Positions 23,611-33,388 of a stretch of DNA of 41,760 nucleotides are shown in pieces; position 1 is the stretch's first letter; every line of letters starts with the position of its first letter. The stretch comes from Phoronis australis (lineage: Eukaryota > Phoronida > Phoronidae), in the NCBI GenBank assembly GCA_002633005.1, contig NMRA01001192.1, positions 1-41,760 of the forward strand. The letters run 5' to 3'. Both the position numbers and the translations under genes were made by a program. The notes under the pieces were generated by a model. It was not told the origin of the DNA. It was given only the letters and a program-made list of their open reading frames with translations, and made no database searches.

Positions 23611-24090
23611 GAATTGCTGTAATAAGTAATAATTTCTTAAACATGTCGGCAGTCATGTGGACACATAACTGAAGCCGGTCGTAAAATTGGACAGGCAAAC
23701 GGAGAGGTCTCACTTGAGACAATTTAGAGCATCGTGAATATGGTGATCAAATCAGTCGACGTCAGTTTTTAGATACCTGTGCCCGGTTGCAAGAAACATT
23801 CCCTAATTAGGGACTTAACCAAGTTCCCAAACTAGTTAGGGAAGTCCCTATGAGGATTTTGTTTAAGAACTGTTGCATGAGGAGGTCCTACACTCGGTCC
23901 TTATTGGGAGTGCCCTAAATCCAAAGTAAGTTCCCAAAGCCGTGGCTAAGGTCGCTTAATATGGCAAAAATTGCTACCAACGAGAGAATACCTGTCGAAT
24001 TTACGTCCTCTGTTCCACCTTTTGAATGATTGTATGAGTAGAGTGCACAGTCAATGTGCATTATATGAGAATTCGAGTTTTCTACTGCTC

Positions 24091-24312
24091 AGTGGCGGAT
24101 TTAGGGGTGGGCAAGGGGGCATGGCCCCCCTAAAATTCTCCAAGGTACCATGAACAAACCCCGTTTACCGTTTTTTTTTAGTAATAAGGTCAACAAACCC
24201 CAAGATTCGAGACCCCTGCATCCCTTCATTTTAGGCTGGGCGCGCGCTGGTGGCGATATTCTGGTTATTCCTGTGACCTGGCCCCCCTCAAAACCCTGGA
24301 TCTTCCCCTGCT
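24091..24312 (+). mobile_element. hAT-type MITE nested in the Harbinger-like element
   Basis: The left end CAGTGGCGGATTTAGGGG is the hAT-type end seen in many animal MITEs (CAGTGGCGGATCCAGG). The right end is a degenerate inverted copy (CCCTGGATCTTCCCCTG). Both ends are followed inward by a G/C-run (GGGGGCATGGCCCCCC and GGCCCCCCTC). The 8 bp outside, CTACTGCT and CTGCTGTT, agree at six positions, compatible with an aged target duplication. No ORF. Confidence 0.65.
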
Positions 24313-24504
24313 GCTGTTGAGTGAGAAGACGATCGATTGTGGCCGCCCACGCTAATGTAAATTAGAAAACGTCGTACTGGTCAGAATACCAGAATCTCCG
24401 GTAGGAGTCACCGCACTTCCCAACGCGCTGTTAAAGTCGTCTGCCCCGCGCATTAAGTGAGACTTGGGGTAAGTCGTGGCACTATAGTAATCGATAAATT
24501 CAGT

Positions 24505-24714
24505 TTACGATGGAAGTACTACTTCAGTGGGTAAGATCACGCCTTTCGTATTCGACAAGTGCAGCTTCTCTTCAAGCTTTCTAATTAACATGAATATCCC
24601 AACCCTTGAAAATCTAAATCTTTCATTAAACTCACTGTCGCTATACGTCTCGAGCGGGTGAGTTCTGTCACGGAAAATTCTTTCTTCAACTGCAATATGA
24701 GCTTGATCAGCCAT
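24505..24714 (-). pseudogene. PIF/Harbinger transposase, N-terminal fragment
   Basis: The 69-residue frame begins MADQAHIAVEERIFRDRTHP and continues with ETYSDSEFNERFRFSR, then IRKLEEKLHL and ILPTEVVLP. This is the N-terminal pattern of HARBI1-like transposases (RxFRDRxxPL..YSDxEFxxRFRFSR..I..L...L). The catalytic DDE domain, which should follow over some 250 residues, is absent, and translation ends in TAA at 24505. A GTAAAC donor-like string at the stop leaves open a spliced gene, but no catalytic exon was found downstream. It is therefore read as a truncated, inactive copy. Confidence 0.72.
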
Positions 24715-24850
24715 TTTATTGCTAGGGACTGAACTTAGGGACTTACTTTAGATAACCCCAAAAGCTGAGTCCCTATTTAATGCTTAAACTAACTGGGAAC
24801 GTTTCATGCAACAGTCCCTAAAATTTAGGGACGTTCCTAAGACTTAAGTA

Positions 24851-27700
24851 CTAGTCCGCGAGAGCACCAGCCACGAGCGGCAAGGTGGGGGTCAGCCGAT
24901 TTTCACCATATTTGGCACATAGGTAGTCCTATGGGATCTATATAAACAGCATGAAAATATTTCCTCAAAATATTGCGTTTTTCTAAAGTTATAGGCTCAA
25001 ACACATTTTACGGCTTCGCAGCCATGTTTTCACGGTATAAAAACTGTCCAGTTTTAACTGTTCATATTTTTCCTTGAATGAAAGCTATTGATTTATTATT
25101 CACTGGACATTGTTTAGTGGTGCCTGTAGATTGTTACACAGATGTCTTGAAACACGATTACGATTTACCACCCTCATTTAGTAGTTTTACTACACTCCCC
25201 CCGTTATGCCATTTTGAGGTTGTGTTCATTACACTGCTGTACCAAATCTGCCCCCACTGTTATGAGAATGAAACTTAGCCAAAATGTTGACAAAACATGT
25301 TACTTTCATTTCATAAAATAAAAACTTTGTCAGCCAGTTTATTAGTTATATATTTTGGCACCTCAAATGTACTAAAATTAGAAATTTTCGTGTAACTGAA
25401 ATCGATGCGTGAGCACCGTAAAATCCGATTGTCCTTCATGTTTTTCGATATTTTGCAACAAGTTAGTTCCTCCTGAATGTTTTGAACGTTTTACTACTGA
25501 TCACTTAGGGCTATAGTACCCCTAAATACCATACATGGCTCCATTTTGTAAAAAGCCGATTATGTCCTCCACAGTGAACAGGGTTAGACATGAACTCGAC
25601 AAATGTAGGTTACATGTATTTTGATTTACAGTTAATTTACTTTGCAGTTTCCTCATGGGTATTTCTTCACACATATTCAAGTCAGATTTTCTGTTGATCA
25701 AATATTCATGTAATGCATTGTAATATCAAATGAATGATAAGTTAGGTAGCATGACCGCAATTTTTCCCACGACTTAAAACAAAAGACCGCAGAAATTTTC
25801 CTGACGAAATATCGGGTTTGCAGTTCTGTAAAAACATTCGAATGACAAGACAAACTCCACCACTGTCCATGGCAACTCGTCGCATGTTTTTCACCCATCG
25901 GTCCTATCATTATTTTCCTTTGTTGTGTCATTGCTAGATGTAACAACACAGGTCGCATGGATATAGAACCTTGCGTACATCAGACCGTTGCCGATAAGCA
26001 CTCGTCATTATATCTTTATTATAACAACGGAAACAATGAAGATGCTAATCTATTGTTCTCTATGCGACCAGGTTTCCAGTGGATGACCACAGAAGAGGAA
26101 TCCCAAAGTATCCACAAACAATGACCACGCACCTTTGTAACTATTACCGCGCACACGAATCCTTTCCGTGGAACCTGAACACCGAATTTTTATATCCGTG
26201 TATTGTGTTGTATTGCTCATGGTACGGGTTCAGACTCTGTTGTATTAAGATTCCAATCCCCAACCCTGTAATATGTAGTTTGAGTAAAATTTCTAGACAA
26301 TGCAGGTTTATGGATTTATTCTCCTTCAAATGAAGAGTAAAAATCAAATTCTGCACAGGTTTTTTAAAAGTAATCACTTATTGGAAGATCACACATCTAA
26401 AAAATAAACAATGTTTGACAATTTTGTTCATTATCTTATTTGAAAATTGCCTACCTCACAGACAACTCATCTAAGCTGAAAATATTCCTTGTGAAAAAAT
26501 ATAAAATACCAACCAGAGACTTGTGTACTACAAAATATGTTTTCGTAATACAATGCAAAGATAACTGTACAGTCAAAAGTGCAAATGTTATCACTCTAAT
26601 AAAAAGTTGCCTTCTAGATCTTTTCAACACTCTAATTGCTACAGGACAGAGTCAACCACACAAAGCTCATAAAGTCAGGGAATTACATTTAAGGTGACGT
26701 AGTCTCACTGCGAAAAAGTGATTTCGCAATATCGCTGACAACACTGGAAATCTCTTCTTCACAAACTTGAGGTAGCTGTATTTACCACACCAATGTTCTT
26801 ATCAAAACTAACCACCACAATATGAAAAATTGGCTTGTCGGTTCCAGTTAGGCAGCATTTTACAATAAAATGGTCATGAAAAAATACTTTTGCAACATGG
26901 TTTGCATTACAATTGCCCTACGATTACAGTTGTACATACATACTAGACCAGTAACAAAATTACCCATGGGAACCATAAAATGGTCAATTCGCCAAAAAAA
27001 CAAGGAGCCACCAGAGCTAATGTGCCAATACTTTTCAGTACTGCAACAAAAAATCATTTGAAGTGGACATAAACTCGCCTAAAATCACATAAAACAACTT
27101 TTGATTTAGATATTTTACCATCACGAAATAGGTATTACTTCCAGGTCACTTTTGAGCAATTTCAGAACTTTGAAAGATCTGGCAATATGCAATTGCTAAA
27201 GACCAGACTAATAGTGTGCGATTTTATACACACAGCATGGTCTCAAGGAATAGCAAACTGTCAATTCGCTACAATTCCAGAAATCACTTCCCATCTGGAT
27301 AAGGAACAAACTGAGCAAAGTTTATAGAGGTAAATGGTCTAAATCAAAACTTATTACATCCTGGACAGAATATGGGTTTACAACCCAGGCAGAAAGATAA
27401 GTTAACAAAACCAGCCTAACTGCAACAGGGTCTCAAATTTCAGTAATATATACCCATTTACAAACAAAAATCTACAATGGTAAATAAAATGCGGAAACAT
27501 AAATTCAGATCAATTACGCATCTTCAAGGAAAAGAAATAGTACAGAGGTCAGAAATCATCTAAATGTGATGGCGACACTGAGTAATCCTGTCAGACCAAA
27601 AAATCCAGTGGCTAAACAAAATGAACAATGTACCATTACCATGTGGCCCAGGATCATAATCCGTGCCTGGACAAAAACTCAGTCTTAGACTAGGTAAATT
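24851..27700. other. 2.8 kb without identified gene
   Basis: AT-rich sequence with scattered frames of 60-86 codons on both strands and no recognisable domain, splice pattern or terminal repeats. At about 24895 the string CAGCCGATTTTCACCATATTTGGCA resembles the 'AATTTCATGAAAATCCG'-type block found in the CTCF-motif element, so some old repeat material is present. Confidence 0.5.
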
Positions 27701-27708
27701 TTAGACTT

Positions 27709-28224
27709 GTGCTGTTCACACAAGCAGTTCTGGTGCAAACAAAGCTTGCGACAACACACAAGCCTACTTCCCTACACAGCTGTGCTGATACAATAATGCC
27801 CCCACTGGATTTAGCAGATCAGCCAGAGTATTTACAGGTCCAGCCACTGTACTGTTTCCTCCCATTGAATTTTTACAATGCTACATCCTTGACAATCGCA
27901 GATTGCCTCTTTCTATGCATACTCCACTTCCTCTGTCCCAGTTTCCCCACATTTGTTGAGAGTGGCCTATCTCAACAAATTACTTTGGACCTGTTGTGGT
28001 ATAAGCCAGTAATCTTTGGCAAATACTTTTTCCCCAACTCGTTCCTCAAGCTACAAATTCTCTTTGATATATCTTCTGGGAGTAGACTTTCCGGCCTCTC
28101 TCTAGCCCCCTCACTTAGTTGTCCAGAAGGGTATCTTCTTGCTGGTTGTGAAATTTTCCATACCCAACCTTTACTAATAATCGGCAAGTCTCCAACTTCA
28201 GCAGAAGCCACTTCTTCAGCATAA
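27709..28224. other. Open region on both strands, unidentified
   Basis: The plus strand is open for 171 codons (27709-28224), and the minus strand is open for 79 codons from ATG over 28211-27972, extending upstream to about 28240. The minus frame has a more protein-like composition (PARRYPSGQLSEGARERPES, then EDISKRICSLRNELGKK). The plus frame is rich in Leu, Ser, Cys and Phe, typical of an antisense shadow. If anything here is coding, I favour the minus strand. No family recognised. It may be a fragment of a transposon ORF. Confidence 0.25.
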
Positions 28225-28740
28225 GCCTTTCCTGATTCCTAAAATTGTATTAATGAAAAATTAAACATATTAAATTTAATGTGGCCATTTCGGCTCACAA
28301 AATATGAATACCAAGCTAAAATAAGTGAAGGCACCAATATTTTTGACGGCTTTAGCATGTTTAATTAACTTCATAATCGCAGAAAATCATTGGTAGACAA
28401 AACATACTCCCTAGTCTCTAAAAGTAGTTCATGGGCAGAAGTCATGTTACACATTTGGTGGTTGTTATGAAAAGTTATGATGACAACCTTATTTTCTATG
28501 CCAGTGTATACATGTAGTTGCATAAACATCAACACATTTGGATAAGATATGATTAAGCAATAAGGCCCAAGTTATAAGCAATCACGGTGTGTCAATAAAA
28601 GTATTTTTGCATGAATGACGGGCTTCTAAAAATATTCCTCAGGGTCAGACCCTGGAGTTTAGTGATTCCTACCTGAGCTCACAAGAAGCAGGACGTTGAA
28701 CCTTGACTTTAAACGTTTTTGGTAATTTTTCAGACCTCTA
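28225..28740. other. Non-coding stretch
   Basis: Nothing recognised; AT-rich, no repeats shared with other parts of the window. Confidence 0.45.
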
Positions 28741-28983
28741 TCAGATTTCTCCTCTAGTGTGCAGTGGATGTTCTAAGTGTCTTAAGCGACGCCAACATAT
28801 CTCGAGTGTTGTAACGATGATTCGGGCAAGTGAACCATACGGTAGATTATGTAGCTCCTGCTGCACACAGTGCCTCCGAGGCACACACTGAGACAGACTA
28901 CTCAGGAGGACACGTTCCACCTCCACATCAGCTCCACGTACTCTTATAAGGTGCTCAAATGTCTCGCTCTATACCTTGTGTAT
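28741..28983 (-). other. 80-codon open stretch, possible exon, unidentified
   Basis: From a stop at about 28984 the minus strand is open for 80 codons down to a stop at 28741. The peptide is rich in Arg, Leu, Glu and Cys (SETFEHLIRVRGADVEVERV near the start; CWRRLRHLEHPLHTRGEI at the end) and looks like a helical domain. The opposite strand is also open for 62 codons with CxxC pairs. No good donor follows the frame, and I recognise no family. Confidence 0.22.
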
Positions 28984-29877
28984 TTCCCTAGAGTTTCCGA
29001 AGTTGTTTCTCCCCGCAATTTGTAGAAATACCACATTCGATGCGACTGGCAGTGCCAGACAAATAGATAAATTCGCAAACCCGCACTTTAGGTCAGCCAT
29101 CATTCAACTAACGCCTTGTAAGCTTTAGTTTGGTATTCAGACGAATTGGATGAACAAATTTAGTATAATTTCATTATTTATTGGGAAATGCTAGTGTCCT
29201 TAAAATTGATTAAAAACATTTAAGCAAACCAATTGTTTTAATTGTTGTTTTATACCACGGCATATTAATGCGTAGAAACGGCGCACAACTAGTGACTGGT
29301 TTAACATGACAAATACACATACGCGGTCTGAAAATAGTGAAATTCAGACACCTATTACCAAGCCTGCCTGAAGCGCTGACAAAGTTTTTATTGTATTAAT
29401 TTCAAGGGCATGGAGTCTTCTACATGTCCATGTTATTATTTTTAGTTTTCTTGCGGGGGCAGCTTCGCTATAAGGGTACAGCTTACTGCTGGTTTTTCAC
29501 AAGACGGAAATGTACCTCCACGGAAACAGTTGCAGTGTTACCATGGTAACCGATATTGCAGTGTCGGTGCCGTTTTTACTGACATTGGTCATGAACCTAT
29601 CATGTGATGTCAAAATTGTTCAGAAACGATTCTTTTTGAAGCAGAAACTGGAGTAGAAAATTTGGTCAAAAATGACTCATTCCACAGCAAGAAATTGTCT
29701 CATTTTGCCCCCAAGAACACTTCCCATGTATCTCCTAAACCACCAAACTTTGTGGTGTCATACTTCACCCATTTTCTCTCATCCCTAATGTGATTTATCA
29801 GACTAAACATGGATCTGAATGGTTGACCCCCCACCTTGCCGCTTGTTGGCTGTACAGTGGTCGGTGGATCCGTGGAC
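28984..29877. other. Non-coding stretch
   Basis: No gene seen. The 138-codon minus-strand frame at 29700-30116 crosses two different repeats (the Harbinger-like end and the CTCF-motif-like segment) and is therefore spurious. Confidence 0.5.
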
Positions 29878-29930
29878 TGATACTTAAGAACATCCCTAAC
29901 ATTTAGGGACTGTTTCATGCAACCAGGCAC
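29878..29930 (-). mobile_element. Harbinger-like terminal fragment
   Basis: TACTTAAGAACATCCCTAAC...TTTAGGGACTGTTTCATGCAACCAGGCAC is, in reverse complement, the same end type as 23779 (GTGCC[C/T]GGTTGCA[A/T]GAAACA). It also matches the internal right part at 24800-24850. Either a solitary end of the same family or the far end of a larger 6.15-kb element starting at 23779. Confidence 0.6.
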
Positions 29931-29941
29931 TGAACTACTGC

Positions 29942-30020
29942 TGGCCCCCTGGTGGCAGTTTCTATAACCAAATTTTTTTGGTGAAATTTCATGAAATTTG
30001 GCCAAAACATTTACGTCGAG
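29942..30020 (-). repeat. Segment related to the CTCF-motif element
   Basis: On the minus strand CCACCAGGGGGCCA (29955-29942) is a close CTCF-like match. It is followed on the plus strand by TTTCATGAAATTTGGCCAAAAC, which resembles the 'AAATTTTATGAAAATCCG' block of the left-hand elements. Probably an old, isolated subunit in opposite orientation. Confidence 0.45.
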
Positions 30021-31415
30021 GAAACGATGGCACATGCATGTTTGAGAACGAAGTTTGAATGTATATCTAATTCTTTTACGACATTTTGTTTTCTGTGCCT
30101 GAGGATGAGTTTTCATTGATTAAAATAGAAACGTCGTTTACATGCTGCAGTCCAGCATCGTTTTTGTTTTCCACTTCTTACCGCAGAGATTAATATTATT
30201 TTCATGCATGTTTTCGAATGAGTCTAACTGGTACTGCCACACCAGTGACAGTTTTGCCATTTTGGAAACCGCTCATACATTTAACCGGTGGCCCCCGTCA
30301 GCTGCTAACTGGTGACCTACATGTAGTAACGTTCACCTTATTACCGGATAATCATTACATAAAAATATATAAAGTCACATAATCTGAGTTTTGTCACTTT
30401 TACAGTATGCTAATTGTTTAACCAAATCTGATGTTGTCACTTGTTGTCACACTCCCACTAGAGATAAAAGTGATATCTCTTAAAAATATTGGACGCACGG
30501 GTTTCAAAAGTTTCATTGTAGCTATGGCTTACACTTAGCAACGTGGCATTACAAATTAATACGCAAATTAAAATGATCATAACAGCCTTTTGCCACAGTA
30601 AGTAACTTTTTAGCAATACGGATTGAACCAAGTTCACGTTAACTAAGAAAGTAGACATGCGCAATTGTTACCATGGCGACTGAGCGCCATAAAAGCTTCC
30701 TCCTTACACTAGAATTTGACAAGCATGGAAATAAATAATATGAAGCTATAAGGCAGAAGGATTCAAGTAAGCTTCACACTTTATAATCCAAATGTAACCC
30801 ATTTCTGTAAATCAAATAAGAGTGTTCACAATTGTTGCTTTGATATATTTTGAAATAGAAAGTAACTAGTTGCAAAACATGAATCAAAATCACATTTTAT
30901 GCATGAAATCTAGAAACATATGTATCCTATTGTGAAACATAATCATCCGTTGAACAGAAGTTGGCTTTCAAATAAAAAACGATTTTAAAACAATTTCAAC
31001 AGATCGTAGCAGAATGCAAGGTCAATTGGATGGGCACTTCACATTGAAAGAAATAGAAAAATCACAATAGTTAGGGCGTATGCACCGGCAAACTGTACAA
31101 AACCGCTTTGTGTAGCAGTGTGTCTACAAATGCATGATAGTTAAATCTTCACCGCTGACAAGGTAGCCGGTTGAACATGCCTTTCAGTTCAGAAAAGTCA
31201 CCATGTTGTCTAACGTGAATTATGAACACTTTAATGAACATTACATACGTTAGCCCTTTGTGATTGAATTCTGGTGGTAACTCATGGATTGCACAGGATA
31301 GTAGGTAAGGATATGTGTTACTAAAATTTACCGCTAGAATATGTGTGAAAATAACTCTTAAGCACTTTTAGTAAAAATTTGACAAATGAATGGCAATAAC
31401 TTTTGAATAGCTCAC
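30021..31415. other. Intergenic stretch, nothing identified
   Basis: AT-rich. A 68-codon minus frame (30664-30458) encodes a hydrophobic stretch (AVMIILICVLICNATLL) but has no recognisable context and is not called. Confidence 0.45.
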
Positions 31416-32569
31416 TTGCGAGTTTCTCGTTAGTCACTGTGACGTCATCGGAAAGGGGGCAAATCCCGCCATATTGCTCTTGTTTTGCCCCGAGTCTTTG
31501 CTACAAACGCTAAAACTTACTGGAGTTCTTATGGTGAATTTTACGCTTAAAACGTTAAAATAACTTAAGATATGGTAGATGGGTCGTGGAATAACTGTGA
31601 ATGGACGAAGAAAATGTGAACTTGTTATGTTGTGCGAAGCTGTGAACGGACTGAAATTGGAACTTAACCCGCTCTAGGCCTGAATGGCGCAGGCATACAG
31701 GGGCGATAGTGTATCCCCGTAAAAAGATATTCACTTCAAAATACAGCAAATAAAATCAAATGAAACATGCATATGTGCACATGAAGTTTTAATTAACACA
31801 TACCCTGACTCTGGACACAATTCAGTCTACAAATAACTTGAGCATATTCATGAAAACCTCGCGGTTTTCTCGAGTTTCTCTCACTAGCCGCCATTTTGAG
31901 GTAGTAACGTGAAATCACGCCTGTTGACGGACAAAAAGTCCAAGGGACACAAATCTTACAAATTTCAGTTGATATTTTCTCATGCTATTTTGCAAGTGTC
32001 ACGCGCCAGGTCACGAGCCAGATCTCGCGCTTCGCTCAGTCTCGCGCTAGCCTTTGCCTCATACTCACCTGACTCAGTTGAAATACTTAATTGTGGTTAT
32101 CGCGCGCGCGGACAAAGTTAACAGTAACCACAAAGTGGAGTTAGAATTCTTCGCCAAAGTCACCCGAATTCCCGTATATTTGCTTCATCGAAGATATGTT
32201 TAGAAGCAGAAAGAGTCACTGAAGAAAGTAAGAGCCTTTTAGGTGCTAATTTTAGGTGTAGAATGTATTTTTGACGAGGTGAAAACTTTATCAGTGAGCG
32301 TATTTCGTCTACCGCCGTTTAAAATACACGGGACGAAATTAATACAGAACGCGATAGAACTTATTGTAGTGCGAATCTGAAGTTCATTTGCCATAACAGC
32401 AATGCTTTTGGACATTTTTCGAACTAAACGGCTAAAAACTCGAAGACAATAACATAATGCACTCTGCTACCGTATTGGGCAAATGACCAAACGACAAGCT
32501 TTTGCCCCACTTCCCGTGACGTCACATTTAAGTCTCACATAATCTCGCGTTATTGTTATAAACTCGCAA
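31416..32569. mobile_element. Terminal-inverted-repeat element, ~1.15 kb, with CRE-like sites
   Basis: Outer arms TTGCGAGTTT (31416) and AAACTCGCAA (32560-32569) are complementary. Inside them TGTGACGTCATCGG...GGGGGCAAA (31438-31463) pairs with TTTGCCCCACTT...TGACGTCACA (32501-32526) at 22 of 26 positions. Both arms hold the palindrome TGACGTCA. A perfect short hairpin (GAAAACC-TCGC-GGTTTTC) lies at about 31853, and a CG-rich stretch encoding an Arg/Ser repeat on the plus strand lies at about 32000-32050. The latter is probably low-complexity DNA, not the U2AF1 RS tail, because it is on the wrong strand. No transposase was seen. Confidence 0.5.
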
Positions 32570-33316
32570 AAGGCCTATTGGTATGCTTCGAGGGGTGCTT
32601 CTGATTTCATTTAAATGGCGCAAAATACGTTAAACCCATACGAAATTGAGGAGGTGTCAACGACTCTCTAATGCAAAACTGTACCTCAAATTTATGAAAA
32701 TACGCCAAAGAACTCCAAAGAATCATAATCGGAATTATGATGACACAGTTCAGTTGGAACAAGTCACCACATAGGCTGAATGAATTCCCACAATCCTTTG
32801 TGCATATCATGACGTCTTGTAATCCGTTTAAAGGTCAATCAGGGAACAATATTATCTGCATTACAGCACACTTACCAGCTTTACAAGGAATCTTATTTGA
32901 GAGAAGTGACTAGAGAATATCAGAAATTTGTGTTGCCTAGTTTATAAAAAAAATCAAAACAGTGCAGTGACAAACACAGCCTGCATGAAGAAAGAACTCA
33001 GCCCAAGTAGACATCAATGATTGCTGAGACAGTTTTTTCTAACAGCATGCACTCACTCCGGTGTTTAACAGTTACTTTTCACATGTGTTTGCCAAAATTG
33101 TCTGTCAGACTTTCCGCTAATTTTGCAATGATTTTCAGAAAATGACTTTCTTCCAATTCTCTTCAAGATTTTCAACATAAAGGCTAATAGAAAATTTTGG
33201 ACGGAATTCGTCAACTTTTTTTGAAAACTGATGTACTCAGCGCCATTTGAATACAAAAGGAAGACATTACATGACAGATATCCTTCCACCAAACGGATGG
33301 AACAACGTAGGCTCAC
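32570..33316 (-). other. U2AF1 intron 5 (start); no downstream exon found
   Basis: Sequence after the exon-5 donor. I searched the minus strand from here to the left edge by eye for the next expected U2AF1 sequences (end of the UHM with NNRWFNGQP, second zinc finger, arginine/serine tail) and found none. Confidence 0.5.
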
Positions 33317-33388
33317 CTTGACGTAGACACTTCCGACCAGGTGATCACCCAAATTGTCACAGACATTCATTTCCTCTATTTCACCATA
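33317..33388 (-). CDS. U2AF1: U2AF1 coding exon 5
   Basis: 72 bp, phase 0. Acceptor TTTTGTTGCAG, donor GTGAGC. Encodes [20 protein letters not shown] and ends VYVK, nearly identical to human residues 93-116 in the UHM. Confidence 0.96.

Larger units (their letters stand above)
23779..24850 (-). mobile_element. PIF/Harbinger-like element remnant
   Basis: The left end reads GTGCCCGGTTGCAAGAAACA then TTCCCTAATTAGGGAC. The right part (24800-24850) carries GTTTCATGCAACAGTCCCTAAA and TTTAGGGAC..CTTAAGTA. The reverse complement of 29878-29930 shows the same architecture and a closely related end (GTGCCTGGTTGCATGAAACA). Inside lies a minus-strand transposase fragment (24505-24714), and a hAT-type MITE has inserted into the element (24091-24312). 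I could not show a target duplication. Confidence 0.6.

Noticed and set aside
29700-30116. 138-codon minus-strand ORF
   Set aside because: It crosses a Harbinger-like end and a CTCF-motif-like repeat segment, has no domain, and its composition changes between the segments.
31980-32060. Arg/Ser-rich stretch (SRARSRARSRAS) as the U2AF1 RS tail
   Set aside because: It lies on the plus strand, opposite to U2AF1, inside a TIR element, and comes from a CG-rich simple sequence.
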